Part shown: piece by piece, positions 25,079-33,364 of the stretch
How positions within the stretch are numbered: position 1 is the first letter of the stretch
How the letters are laid out: every line of letters starts with the position of its first letter
Assembly: GCF_031454135.1 (NCBI RefSeq)
Contig: NZ_JAVDQF010000001.1
Coordinates: 3,472,001 to 3,536,000, forward strand
DNA from: Arthrobacter russicus
Lineage (GTDB): Bacteria > Actinomycetota > Actinomycetes > Actinomycetales > Micrococcaceae
Direction: 5' to 3'
DNA length: 64,000 nt
Notes under the pieces: generated by a model
The model's input: the letters and a program-made list of their open reading frames with translations, nothing else
What the model was told of the DNA's origin: nothing
The model's database searches: none
Translations under genes and position numbers: made by a program

Positions 25079-25925
25079 CGGCGGCCATGTCGGCGCTGCC
25101 GTGCCCCAAGGCGTCGGTCTCGGCGAACAGGGCATGGCAGGCATCCAGAACCGGCGTGGCGATGCCGGCGGCCCGGGCCGCCGAGGCGATGAACTGGTTG
25201 TTCTTCAACACATCGGCGATCGCGGCCTGCGCGGCGAAGTCGGATTCCACCAGCTTCTCCGATTTGATCCGCGAAACGCTGCTGGACATCGGGCCGGAAT
25301 CCAGTATGCCACGCAGCTGCTGCAGGTCCAGGCCCTGTTGCCCGGCGAAATGGAAGGATTCGGCCAACCCGGTCACGGTGCTGATTAGGAAGATGTTGAC
25401 CGAAAGCTTCATCATGAGCGCTGCCGGAACTGCGCCGCAGACCACGGTCTCCCGGCAGATCGGGGCCAGCAGCGGCCGGACCTCGGCCACCACCTCGTCC
25501 GGACCGGCCAGCATACCGATCAGCTCGCCCGCTTCGGCGGGTTTCCGGGAGCCGGAAACCGGCGCCTCCAGATAGGAGCCGCCGGCGGCGAGGATCTCGG
25601 TTTCCAGGCCGAGCGAATACTCCGGAGGCGTGGTCCCCATGTGCACGATCACCCGGTCCCGGACGTTTTCCGCGAACTCCTCGGTGCCCCGGCCGAGGAC
25701 CGAGTCGATGGCATCGCCATTGGCCAGCATCATGATGGTGACCCGGGCGCTGCGGAATACTTCGGCAGCATCGGCTGCCGCCCGGGCACCCGCGGCCAGG
25801 AGTGCCGCGGATTTTTCCGGCCGACGATTCCAGATCAGCAGATCGGTGCCGGCATCGACCAGGTTCCGGGCCATCGGCTCGCCCATGATGCCGATGCCGA
25901 TGAATCCCACAGTTGTTCGCATCAC
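24999..25925 (-). CDS. NAD(P)-dependent 3-hydroxyisobutyrate-dehydrogenase-family oxidoreductase
   Basis: A 308-residue beta-hydroxyacid dehydrogenase. The N-terminal Rossmann fold has [16 protein letters not shown] (GxGxMG), the substrate motif is [16 protein letters not shown], and the catalytic Lys is in [11 protein letters not shown] (about residue 173). The all-helical dimerisation domain follows. Such enzymes oxidise 3-hydroxyisobutyrate, tartronate semialdehyde and similar short acids, or reduce succinic semialdehyde (GLYR type). The specific substrate is unclear. The 3' end is antisense to the end of the EamA gene. Confidence 0.88.
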   Translation of the reverse strand: MMRTTVGFIGIGIMGEPMARNLVDAGTDLLIWNRRPEKSAALLAAGARAAADAAEVFRSARVTIMMLANGDAIDSVLGRGTEEFAENVRDRVIVHMGTTPPEYSLGLETEILAAGGSYLEAPVSGSRKPAEAGELIGMLAGPDEVVAEVRPLLAPICRETVVCGAVPAALMMKLSVNIFLISTVTGLAESFHFAGQQGLDLQQLRGILDSGPMSSSVSRIKSEKLVESDFAAQAAIADVLKNNQFIASAARAAGIATPVLDACHALFAETDALGHGSADMAAVIRAIEARTSAARGPRRPVESIQPGQ

Positions 25926-25973
25926 TCTGTTCTAGCCGAGATTCCTTCCGGAAAACAGGTCCAAACGGGCAGG

Positions 25974-26432
25974 TTAGTTCCACTTCGCGCCGGCCGGCTG
26001 CGCGATCGCCATGTTGATCCGGTTCCAGACATTGATCGTGCTGATCGACAAGATCAAGGAGGACAGTTCATCGGCCGAATAGTGCTCGGCTACCGCCGAC
26101 CACAGCGCATCCGGCACTGGATCGGCCTGATCCGCGATCCGGGTCAGCGCTTCGGTCAAGGCCAAGGCTGCGCGTTCGGCCTGGTTGTACAGCGGCGAGT
26201 GCCGCCATGCCGCGATCGAGGCGATGCGTTCTGCGGATTCCCCGGCTTCGCGCAATTCCCGGGAATGCATGTCCACGCAGAAGGCGCAGCCGTTGATCTG
26301 GCTCGCCCGCAGGTGGACCATTTTGTGCGTGGTCTTGGGCACGGCTGAAGCTTCGGCGGCCTTGCCCAGGGCGAGCAGCGCCTGCATTGCTCCGGGGGCG
26401 GCGATTGCGGGGTTTTTGATCCGGGCTTCCAT
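25974..26432 (-). CDS. AhpD-like carboxymuconolactone decarboxylase family protein (ECF41 partner)
   Basis: A 152-residue CMD/AhpD-fold protein with the redox motif CAFCVDMHSRE (CxxCxxxxH), as in alkylhydroperoxidase D. It is the classical conserved neighbour of ECF41 sigma factors, here divergent from one. The start has AAGGAGAA upstream. It is preceded by an exact ECF41-type promoter on its own strand, so it should belong to the sigma factor's regulon. The likely role is peroxide or thiol-linked redox handling, although the in vivo substrate of these ECF41-linked proteins is not established. Confidence 0.92.
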   Translation of the reverse strand: MEARIKNPAIAAPGAMQALLALGKAAEASAVPKTTHKMVHLRASQINGCAFCVDMHSRELREAGESAERIASIAAWRHSPLYNQAERAALALTEALTRIADQADPVPDALWSAVAEHYSADELSSLILSISTINVWNRINMAIAQPAGAKWN

Positions 26433-26457
26433 CAGTTCTCCTTGGTTTTCGCGGCAT

Positions 26458-26484
26458 TGTCACATTCGGCGCGAACGCGCCGTC
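26458..26484 (+). promoter_or_regulatory. ECF41-type promoter for the sigma factor gene
   Basis: TGTCACA (26458-26464), a 16-base spacer and CGTC (26481-26484) match the ECF41 consensus exactly. Transcription would start near 26490 and read into the sigma factor gene at 26521, so the factor should activate its own expression. Confidence 0.88.
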
Positions 26485-26492
26485 ATACTGAT

Positions 26493-26519
26493 GACGAATC
26501 CCCGAGGGAGAATGTGACA
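26493..26519 (-). promoter_or_regulatory. ECF41-type promoter for the AhpD-like gene
   Basis: On the minus strand, TGTCACA (complement of 26513-26519), a 16-base spacer and CGTC (complement of 26493-26496) form a second exact ECF41 promoter. It reads leftward to the AhpD-like gene. Its -10 faces that of the plus-strand promoter, with only eight bases between them. Confidence 0.88.
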
Positions 26520-26520
26520 G

Positions 26521-27417
26521 ATGGTGCGAAATGATCTTTTGACCGAGCAGTTCGAGGCGCAACGGCCGCGGCTGCGAGCGGTGGCCTACCGGATGCTGGG
26601 CAGTTTCAGCGAAGCCGACGACGCCGTCCAAGAGGCGTGGCTGCGGTTGTCCCGTCAGGATGCGACCACGATCGAAAACCTGGCGGGCTGGCTCAGCACA
26701 GTGGTCGGCCGGATCTGTTTGGATTTCTTGCGCAGCCGCGGTGCGCAACGCGAGGGTCCGTTGGAGGCGGCCGAGGAGCGGATCCGGCTCCCGGAGCTCA
26801 TGCTGCGCCGCGCGGATGCCGCTGACCCGGAAGAACAGGCGATTCTGGCCGATTCCGTGGGGGTGGCGCTATTGGTGGTGCTGGAGACCCTGTCGCCGGC
26901 GGAACGGCTGGCCTTCGTGCTGCACGATGTCTTCGCGCTGCCGTTCGAGGAGATCGCCGAAGCGGTCGGCAAGTCGCCCGAAGCGACCCGCCAGCTCGCC
27001 AGCCGGGCTCGGCGCAAAGTGCAGGGCGTCGCGACGGTGCCGGATCCGGATCTTGCCAAGCAACGTGCCGTGGTGGCGGCTTTCCATGCCGCCTCGCTGA
27101 CCGGCGACTTCGACGCGATGGTGGCGGTCTTGGATCCGGAAGTCGAGTTGCGGGTGGACCAAGGGGCGTTCAATGCGAATACCCAACGGATCCAGGGTGC
27201 GGCAAACGTCGCGTCGCAAGCATTGATGTTTTCGCAGTTCGCCCGGTTCGAGGTGCCGGTACTGGTCAACGGCGTCGCCGGGTTGGCGACGGTCGTGGAC
27301 GGCAGATTGTTCTCGGTGCTCGCCTTCACGGTGTCGGGCGGTACGGTCAAAGGCATCGACATCCTGGCGGATCTGGAGCGGCTCGGCCGCATCGATATTT
27401 CGCAATTGACCGGCTGA
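26521..27417 (+). CDS. sigJ: ECF41-family RNA polymerase sigma factor (SigJ-like)
   Basis: A 298-residue extracytoplasmic-function sigma factor. Region 2 begins FEAQRPRLRAVAYRMLGSFSEADDAVQEAWLRL (about residues 10-42), and region 4 is LSPAERLAFVLHDVFALPFEEIAEAVGKSPEATRQLASRARRKV (about 122-166). A C-terminal SnoaL-like domain of about 120 residues follows, which in ECF41 factors takes the place of a separate anti-sigma factor by modulating activity. The genetic partner is the divergent AhpD-like gene. Exact promoters for this sigma class precede both genes, so positive autoregulation is likely. GAGGGAG lies about ten bases before the ATG. Confidence 0.93.
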   Translation: MVRNDLLTEQFEAQRPRLRAVAYRMLGSFSEADDAVQEAWLRLSRQDATTIENLAGWLSTVVGRICLDFLRSRGAQREGPLEAAEERIRLPELMLRRADAADPEEQAILADSVGVALLVVLETLSPAERLAFVLHDVFALPFEEIAEAVGKSPEATRQLASRARRKVQGVATVPDPDLAKQRAVVAAFHAASLTGDFDAMVAVLDPEVELRVDQGAFNANTQRIQGAANVASQALMFSQFARFEVPVLVNGVAGLATVVDGRLFSVLAFTVSGGTVKGIDILADLERLGRIDISQLTG

Positions 27418-27457
27418 AGGGCCTTGCCAGCGTGGTCGTTGCCGGATTCAATGAGGC

Positions 27458-28207
27458 ATGAGCCTTATCGATCCGTCCGCAGCGGCCCGGGAGCGTGCCG
27501 CCCGGAAACGCGGCCCGTTGCCTCTGCTGGTCACCGGGGCGCTTCTGATCGGCTTCGGCGGATTCGCCGGTTACGGTTGGTCGGACTTCACGGCCGGCGG
27601 GTTCGAAGCGGCTCCCGAAGTACTCTCGATGGTCGCGATCCCGCTGGGCATGACCGGCAGCATCATCTCGTTCATCGCCTGGTCGGCGATGTCGTTGCGG
27701 CGGGAACGCTTCAACGTGGGGCTGGGCCTCGGCCTGATTCTGCTCGGTTTCGGCTCGGTGTTCCTCTGGACCGCGAGTTCTGCCGAGGCCGCGCGCTCGG
27801 ACACCTCGGTGCTTTGGATTGTCGGTTCGGCCGCGCTGGCGGTCTCGGCGTTGCTGATTCTGCTCAGTGTGCTCGGTGCGGTCAGGCGGGCCGGCCGCGG
27901 CCGTTTGGAGGAAGAGATCATGCGCAATGGCCGGGAGACCGTTGCCGCGGTCTCCGATCAGGGGTACGTCCGGTTCCGGGAGAGCGCCAATATCCTGACC
28001 ACGGTGACCTTCACCTTCCATGACGCCGAAAGCCGGCAGCGTTGGGTCCGCCGGAGCATGCTGATCAGCGAAAACGCCCCGGTGCTCAACGGGCAGAAAA
28101 CCCGGCTCTGGTATGACCCGATGGAGCCGGGCAATGAGAAGAAGATCGTGGTCGAGATGGCCCGAAGCTCGAAAGTCTTCAGCCGGGCACCGGGGACTCA
28201 GGCGTAA
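27458..28207 (+). CDS. Membrane protein with a DUF3592-like extracytoplasmic or cytosolic domain
   Basis: A 249-residue protein with four predicted transmembrane helices (about residues 22-42, 58-80, 88-106 and 118-140). The soluble C-terminal domain contains MRNGRETVAAVSDQGYVR, VTFTFHDAESRQRWVRRSML and LWYDPMEPGNEKKIVVE. The pattern of a beta-rich domain asking for 'x W Y D P x x P' is typical of DUF3592-type proteins. Function unknown. It begins 40 bases after the sigma factor gene on the same strand and could be co-transcribed. Its end overlaps the opposing flavin-reductase pseudogene by ten bases. Confidence 0.7.
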   Translation: MSLIDPSAAARERAARKRGPLPLLVTGALLIGFGGFAGYGWSDFTAGGFEAAPEVLSMVAIPLGMTGSIISFIAWSAMSLRRERFNVGLGLGLILLGFGSVFLWTASSAEAARSDTSVLWIVGSAALAVSALLILLSVLGAVRRAGRGRLEEEIMRNGRETVAAVSDQGYVRFRESANILTTVTFTFHDAESRQRWVRRSMLISENAPVLNGQKTRLWYDPMEPGNEKKIVVEMARSSKVFSRAPGTQA

Positions 28208-28635
28208 CGCTCTTCCGGAATCGATGCGAGCACCGACTCGGCGGTGCGTGGTGCCAAACCGTACAGCTGCTGGAAACCCATGATCATCGGATTCCAGACA
28301 TCCGGATTGATCCGATTGGCATGTCCGGCGAGCTGCAGCTCGGGCCGGACGTGCACGGCGAGCACCTCGAGTTCCACGCTCAGGATCTTTCCCGTCTGCT
28401 CGGGCAGATCGGACATCAGGGGCGTGGCACCGACCAATCTGGTTTCCTGGTGCACCGGGCATTGCTCGATCCTCGGGGTGCTGATTTCGGTGCTGGGCAG
28501 GAAAACCAGGCCGGCCCGGCCGGCCTTGTCCGGCACCTAGCGGTAGCCGCGTTTCGCCTTGCCTGCCAAGAGCACCGGGGTTCCGAAATACAGGATCGAC
28601 GGTGCGATCCGGCGGTGTTCGGCAGAGAACGGCAT
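28198..28635 (-). pseudogene. Flavin-reductase-family gene with internal deletion and in-frame stop
   Basis: From ATG 28635 the frame encodes the N-terminus of a flavin reductase (RIAPSILYFGTPV). It then jumps directly to the middle of the family (AGKAKRGYR), meets an in-frame TAG at 28537-28539, and continues in the same frame with VPDKAGRAGLVF ... IEQCPVHQETRLVGA ... MIMGFQQLYGL to the natural C-terminus. About 70 residues that normally lie between the first two segments, including most of the FMN-binding barrel, are missing. The result cannot be an active enzyme. A GTG right after the stop could start a 112-residue fragment, but that would lack the cofactor site. Confidence 0.8.
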
Positions 28636-28711
28636 ATGCCAAGTCTGCAGTTTCGACCCGGTCCGCGCTGGCGGAAATCGGACGGAGCGCTCCGCCGCCG
28701 GAAGATTCGGC

Positions 28712-30706
28712 TCAGAGCGCGGCGGCCAGTTCCGTCGCCTGTTTGATCGCACGTTTGGCATCGAGTTCCGCGGCGACGTCCGCCCCACCGATGACATGCG
28801 AGGCACCCGCGGACAGCTCGCGCACCGAGTCCTGGCCGGCGCACAGGATGATCGAATCGACCTCGAGCAGCCGGGTGCTGCCATCCGGCAGGCCCAGGTG
28901 CAGACCGGCGTCGTCGATCTTCTGGTAGGCCACACCGCCGATCAACTCCACCTTGCCGGCCCGCAGCGCGGCCCGGTGCACCCAGCCGGAGGTCTTGCCC
29001 AACCCGGCGCCGAAGGAACTGGTCTTGCGCTGCAGCAGGAACAATTCGCGTCGCGGGGGAGCGGCGACTGCGGTGCCCAATCCGCCCACCACGTCTGCGC
29101 CGTCGCTCACACCCCAGCGGGCCTGCCATTCGGCAAGCGATTCATGCGGTTCGTGCAGCAGGTATTCGCCCACGTCATAACCGATTCCGCCGGCGCCGAT
29201 GATCGCGACCCGACGGCCGGCGGTCTTCTCGCCGCGGAGCAGTTCGTCGTAGCGGATCACCGAGGAGTGGTCGACGCCGGGAATCTGCGGCACCCGGGCT
29301 TTCACCCCGGTGGCCAGCACCACGTCGTCGAACCCGGAGAGCAGTTGTTCGGATGCGGTAGTGGAAAGCCGTACCTGGACGCCTAGGACTTCCAGCCGCC
29401 GGGTGTAATACCGCAGGGTCTGCGCGAATTCCTCTTTGCCCGGGATCTGCATCGCGAGGCGGAATTGGCCGCCGAGCTCGGCCCGGGCCTCGAACAAAGT
29501 CACCGCATGGCCGCGTTCGGCGAGCCCCACCGCGGCGGAAAGCCCGGCCGGTCCGGCACCGACCACGGCTATCGATTTGCGCCGTTGCGGGGGTACCGGG
29601 AGCAGCTGCAAACGGGTTTCCCGGCCGGCCCGGGGGTTCACCATGCAGCTGGCCTTCTGGTTCGCGAAGGTATGGTCCAGGCAAGCCTGGTTGCAAGCGA
29701 TGCAGACGTTGATTTCATCAGCTCGGCCGGCCGCCGCCTTGTTCACGAACTGCGGGTCTGCCAGGAAAGGGCGGGCCATGGAGATCAGATCCGCGTTGCC
29801 TTCGGCCAGCACTTGCTCCGCGGTCTCCGGGGTGTTGATCCGGTTCGAGGCGACCACCGGGATGCCGACGGCGGCCTTGAGCTTCCCGCTCCAGGCGGCG
29901 AACGCGGCGCGCGGTACCGAGGTCACGATGGTCGGCACGCGGGCCTCATGCCAGCCGATGCCGGTATTGAAGAAGCTCGCCCCGGCGGCTTCGATCTTCT
30001 GCGCGAGTTCCAGGATTTCGGTCCAGGTCTGCCCATCCGGAACCAGGTCCAGCAGCGAGATCCGGTAGCTGATCAAGAAGTCGGGACCCATTGCTTCGCG
30101 GATCCGGCGCACGATTTCCACCGGGAAGCGCATCCGGTTCTGCGCGCTGCCGCCCCATGAATCGGTCCGGTTGTTGGTGTGCCGGGCCAGGAACTGATTG
30201 ATCAGATAACCTTCGGAACCCATGATTTCAACGCCGTCGTAACCGGCTGAGCGCGCCAATCTGGCGGTTCTGAGATAGGCCCGGATGGTGCGTTCCACGC
30301 CGCGGCTGGAGAGGGCCCTGGGCCGGAACGGGGTGATCGGGGATTTGATCTTCGAGGCGCCCCGGCTCAACGGCTGGTACCCGTACCGGCCGGCGTGCAG
30401 GATCTGCAGCGCGATCAGTCCGCCTTCAGCGTGCACCGCATCGGTGATGATCCGGTGTTTCCGGGCCGTGTGTTCGGTGCGCAGCATGGAGCCGGCCGGC
30501 AGCAGCGCGCCTTCCAGGTTCGGCGCGAAACCGCCGGTGATCAGCAAAGCCGCACCGCCGGCGGCGCGCTCGGCGAAGTAGGCGGCGAGTTCCGGAAAGT
30601 GCTTCGCCCGGTCTTCCATGCCGGTGTGCATCGAACCCATGATGACCCGATTGCGCAGGGTCACCGAGCCCAGCTGCAGGGGTTCGAGCAAGTGCGGGTA
30701 GGTCAT
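28712..30706 (-). CDS. fadH: 2,4-dienoyl-CoA reductase-type NADH:flavin oxidoreductase
   Basis: A 664-residue, three-domain enzyme. Residues 1-~320 form an Old-Yellow-Enzyme-like TIM barrel (LEPLQLGSVTLRNRVIMGSMHTG; GYLINQFLARHTNNRTDSWGGS). The [4Fe-4S]-binding segment CIACNQAC...C follows at about 332. FAD- and NADPH-binding Rossmann domains follow, with GAGPAG near 381 and GAGGIGYDVG further on. It would reduce 2,4-dienoyl-CoA during beta-oxidation of unsaturated fatty acids, although relatives act on other enones. The start overlaps the stop of a PadR gene (ATGA), so it is co-translated with its likely regulator. Confidence 0.88.
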   Translation of the reverse strand: MTYPHLLEPLQLGSVTLRNRVIMGSMHTGMEDRAKHFPELAAYFAERAAGGAALLITGGFAPNLEGALLPAGSMLRTEHTARKHRIITDAVHAEGGLIALQILHAGRYGYQPLSRGASKIKSPITPFRPRALSSRGVERTIRAYLRTARLARSAGYDGVEIMGSEGYLINQFLARHTNNRTDSWGGSAQNRMRFPVEIVRRIREAMGPDFLISYRISLLDLVPDGQTWTEILELAQKIEAAGASFFNTGIGWHEARVPTIVTSVPRAAFAAWSGKLKAAVGIPVVASNRINTPETAEQVLAEGNADLISMARPFLADPQFVNKAAAGRADEINVCIACNQACLDHTFANQKASCMVNPRAGRETRLQLLPVPPQRRKSIAVVGAGPAGLSAAVGLAERGHAVTLFEARAELGGQFRLAMQIPGKEEFAQTLRYYTRRLEVLGVQVRLSTTASEQLLSGFDDVVLATGVKARVPQIPGVDHSSVIRYDELLRGEKTAGRRVAIIGAGGIGYDVGEYLLHEPHESLAEWQARWGVSDGADVVGGLGTAVAAPPRRELFLLQRKTSSFGAGLGKTSGWVHRAALRAGKVELIGGVAYQKIDDAGLHLGLPDGSTRLLEVDSIILCAGQDSVRELSAGASHVIGGADVAAELDAKRAIKQATELAAAL

Positions 30707-31275
30707 GGCTTCTCCTGCCGTGTCGGGGTGGGGTGCGCGGGGTCGCGGTCCAGCAGTTCCAGCATTTCTTCGCACCAGGCGATGTACCCGGTTTCGGTGC
30801 GGATCCCGCCGCGCAACACCAGATACGGTGGAAGCCGCGCGGCATCCAGGGCTTCCGGATCCGGGTAGTTGCGGGCGGCTTCGGCCAGATAGTAGGCCAG
30901 CCGTGCGCGGTGCGCTTCTCGTTGCCGCTCGATGTCCAGCCGCACTGCGGTCGGGTCGCCGAAGTTCATGCCGCGGATCTTCACCGCGAATTCACTGCGC
31001 GGCTGTTCCGTGGGGGTCGGTTCCCTGGTCCACTCATGCAGCGCCCGGCGGCCGGCGTCGGTCAAGCGGTAGACCTTCCGGCCGGGTTTCCCGGTGCCTG
31101 CCTGCAGCTCTGCGGCGAGCTCCCCGGAATTCTCCATTTTGGCGAGCAGCTGGTAGATCTGCTGATGGCTGGCTTGCCAGAAGAAGCCCAGGGATTTGTC
31201 GAAACGGCGCGCCAGGTCATAGCCGCTGGCCGCCTTTTCGGCGAGCGAGACCAGAATCGCGTGCTTCAATGCCAT
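30703..31275 (-). CDS. PadR-family transcriptional regulator
   Basis: A 190-residue PadR protein: an N-terminal winged helix (MALKHAILVSLAEKAASGYDLARRF; QIYQLLAKMENSGEL; RKVYRLTDAGRRAL) and a C-terminal Vir/PadR_C helical domain from about residue 95. It overlaps the FadH-type gene by four bases. A palindrome about 15 bases upstream of its start (31290-31305) is a likely operator, which suggests autoregulation of the padR-fadH unit. The gene upstream on the opposite strand (quinone oxidoreductase) may share this control. The inducer is unknown. Confidence 0.88.
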   Translation of the reverse strand: MALKHAILVSLAEKAASGYDLARRFDKSLGFFWQASHQQIYQLLAKMENSGELAAELQAGTGKPGRKVYRLTDAGRRALHEWTREPTPTEQPRSEFAVKIRGMNFGDPTAVRLDIERQREAHRARLAYYLAEAARNYPDPEALDAARLPPYLVLRGGIRTETGYIAWCEEMLELLDRDPAHPTPTRQEKP

Positions 31276-31289
31276 GCATCAAGTTTCAT

Positions 31290-31305
31290 ATGCAATAACT
31301 TGCAT
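31290..31305. promoter_or_regulatory. Candidate PadR operator
   Basis: ATGCAA-TAAC-TTGCAT is a perfect inverted repeat in an AT-rich patch just upstream of the PadR start and about 140 bases before the divergent quinone oxidoreductase start. Size and position fit an autoregulatory PadR site. Confidence 0.6.
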
Positions 31306-31447
31306 AGTCAAGCGTCGGGCCGATTTTCCGGATGTGTCCCAGACGACAGTCCGGGCGGAAATGATTTTGCGGCATCGCCGGTTGCTCCCTGGTGGAAGAC
31401 GCGATTCCGATTTGAATGCCCGGTCCCGGGTGCCTGAGGAGGCAGCT

Positions 31448-32368
31448 ATGTCCAGATTCGTCCAATATGAAGAATTCGGTGGCCCCGAGGTTCTGCAGAT
31501 CGTCAATGTGGCCGATCCGGAGCCCGGTCCCGGAGAAATCCGGATCAAGGTGGCGGCTGCCGGGCTCAACCCGGTGGACTTCAAGATCTTCCACGGCGGA
31601 CCGATCGCCGAAGCTTTCGGCGCCAGCCTGCCGTCCGGAGTGGGCAATGACTTCGCCGGAGTGGTGGACCGCGTCGGCGCCGGCGTTTCGGAGTTTGCGG
31701 TGGGCGATGAGGTCTTCGGCGCGGCGCGGAACCATGCGATAGCCGATCTGGTGGTGGTTCCGGTGGAATCGGTGCTTCCGCTGCCGGCAGGATTGAGCCT
31801 GGAAACCGCTGCTACGCTGTGGGTCGCCGGGCGCACCGCGTGGGCCTTGGTGGAGTCGCTGGAGCTGACCGGCCAGGACACCGTGGTGGTCAGCGCTGCT
31901 GCGGGCGGGGTCGGCGTATTGGCCGCCCAGTTGGCCAAGCGCAAGGGCGCCACCGTGATCGGCACCGCGAGCGCCGCGAACCACGAGTACCTGCGCAGCA
32001 TCGGGGTGCTGCCGGTCGCCTACGGCGAAGGCTTGGCGGACCGGCTGCGCGCCGCCGCCCCGCAAGGATTGACCGCGATGGTCGACGCGCAGGGCGCGGC
32101 CAGCATCTCGGCGGCGCTGGCGGTCGGGGTGCCGACGGCCAGGATCGTCTCGGCTGCGGCCCATGCCCCGGACGAACTCCAGGGCGCCCGTGCGGTCGGC
32201 GGCAATGACGCGACGACGGAAGAGCTCGCGGTTGTCGCGCAGCTCGTGGCCGACGGCGCCCTTGAGGTGCCGATCGACTCGAGGTTCCCGCTGGACCAAG
32301 TCCAACAAGCGTACGTCCGGGCCGAAGGCGGCCACCTGCGCGGCAAGATCGTCGTTTCCCTGGCCTGA
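31448..32368 (+). CDS. NADP-dependent quinone oxidoreductase-like MDR protein
   Basis: A 306-residue medium-chain dehydrogenase/reductase without the zinc ligands, thus of the quinone oxidoreductase type. The N-terminal GroES-like domain is VQYEEFGGPEVLQIVNV ... GLNPVDFKIFHG, and the NADPH-binding motif is SAAAGGVGVLAAQLAK (AxxGxxG). It reduces quinones or enones at the expense of NADPH. ATG 31448 has GAGGAGG at ideal spacing. It is divergent from padR. The stop codon is the first unit of an 8-bp tandem repeat. Confidence 0.9.
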   Translation: MSRFVQYEEFGGPEVLQIVNVADPEPGPGEIRIKVAAAGLNPVDFKIFHGGPIAEAFGASLPSGVGNDFAGVVDRVGAGVSEFAVGDEVFGAARNHAIADLVVVPVESVLPLPAGLSLETAATLWVAGRTAWALVESLELTGQDTVVVSAAAGGVGVLAAQLAKRKGATVIGTASAANHEYLRSIGVLPVAYGEGLADRLRAAAPQGLTAMVDAQGAASISAALAVGVPTARIVSAAAHAPDELQGARAVGGNDATTEELAVVAQLVADGALEVPIDSRFPLDQVQQAYVRAEGGHLRGKIVVSLA

Positions 32369-32435
32369 GCCACTGAGCCACTGAGCCACTGAGCCACTGA
32401 GCCACTGAGCCACTGAGCCACTGAGCCACTGAGCC
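32366..32435. repeat. 8-bp tandem repeat of TGAGCCAC, 8.75 copies
   Basis: Eight exact copies of TGAGCCAC (32366-32429) are followed by a partial copy TGAGCC. The first TGA is the stop codon of the quinone oxidoreductase gene. Because the unit is 8 bp and contains TGA, stops recur in all three frames. Such perfect short repeats expand and contract by slippage. Here that would change only the 3' untranslated region. Confidence 0.95.
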
Positions 32436-32456
32436 GCGCCAACCTCGCGCTTTTTT
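32436..32456 (+). terminator. Possible intrinsic terminator after the tandem repeat
   Basis: A short GCGC/GCGC stem (32436-32439 with 32447-32450) is followed by six T residues (32451-32456). The stem is short, so efficiency would be modest, but a T-run is rare in this GC-rich sequence. Confidence 0.4.
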
Positions 32457-32540
32457 GTGCCGTTTCTACTGTCGACTAGTCTCGAATCTGTCGGAATTTC
32501 GGCGCATGCTGCCGCGATGCGATTCCGGTCAGCAAGGACT

Positions 32541-33188
32541 TCAGGCTGCGGCTGCGCTGGCGTCCGCCAGATCGGCGAACATCGCGATATTGAGCTTGAA
32601 CGCCGCGTGGACTTCGGCGACGACGCGTTCCTGTTCGGCCGGAGCGAGGCCCAGGGCGTTCAGTTTCGCCCGGTACCGGTCCTTGAAGGGCTTGGTTTTG
32701 GGGATCGCCGGGAAGCTGTAGAAACGCACGCCGTCAAGATTGAGTCCGAACTGCCGTTGCAGCAGCCGCTGCATGATCTGACCGCCGGACAGATCGCCGA
32801 GGTAACGGGTGTAGTGGTGCGCGATGAAGCCGACTGGCCATTCCGCGCTCCGGTCGATCTGTTCGAGGTAATCGGCAGTGGCGGGCAGCGGTGAAATCAG
32901 CTCGCGCCATTGCGGCCCGATCAGGAAGGCCAGGTCCTTTTCGATCTCCGGCACCCGGCTCAGTTCCGCGGAATGGAACCCGCCGACCACTTCGTCTTCG
33001 GCCAGTCGGGCGGCCATCGATTCGAGCGCGTGGTAGACGAAGTATTGCTGCGCGGCCAGTGCGGTGTAGTCGGCGAGCGAGCGTTTGCCGGACATCAACT
33101 CCGAGATGAACGGCGAATCGTGCGCTTGCTGATGCAGGAATTGGGTCGAATCGCGCAATGTTTGGGAAAAGCCGGTGCTGCTGGACAT
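32541..33188 (-). CDS. hmuO: Haem oxygenase, biliverdin-producing
   Basis: A 215-residue haem oxygenase of the HmuO/HO-1 fold. The proximal haem His lies in TQFLHQQAHDSPFI (about residue 19-22), and the distal-helix signature YLGDLSGGQIMQR is intact. It opens haem to biliverdin, CO and iron, so cells can use host or environmental haem. An IdeR/DtxR-type iron box lies about 40 bases upstream of the start, so expression under iron limitation is expected. No haem-uptake genes are adjacent in the window. Confidence 0.93.
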   Translation of the reverse strand: MSSSTGFSQTLRDSTQFLHQQAHDSPFISELMSGKRSLADYTALAAQQYFVYHALESMAARLAEDEVVGGFHSAELSRVPEIEKDLAFLIGPQWRELISPLPATADYLEQIDRSAEWPVGFIAHHYTRYLGDLSGGQIMQRLLQRQFGLNLDGVRFYSFPAIPKTKPFKDRYRAKLNALGLAPAEQERVVAEVHAAFKLNIAMFADLADASAAAA

Positions 33189-33227
33189 CTGGACCTCATA
33201 CGCTGGGAACGGAACAATGCAAGTCTA

Positions 33228-33246
33228 TTAGGTAAGGCTAACCTTT
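33228..33246 (-). promoter_or_regulatory. IdeR/DtxR-type iron box
   Basis: The 19-base site TTAGGTAAGGCTAACCTTT closely matches the DtxR/IdeR consensus (TTAGGTTAGGCTAACCTAA). It lies directly upstream of the haem oxygenase gene, where iron-loaded repressor would block transcription. Confidence 0.85.
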
Positions 33247-33364
33247 GCTATACTTCGAGTGTAACCAGCTAAGGCCTTGCTGACAATATGTCAGCAAAAA
33301 TTCTTTGCCGGTTTCCGTCCGCTCGAAGCAAGCGTGCGCCGGTTCGGCTGTTTAGGATGGCCGG

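Noticed and set aside
32366-32435. Tandem repeat as a CRISPR array
   Set aside because: The 8-bp units are directly adjacent with no spacers and there are no cas genes.
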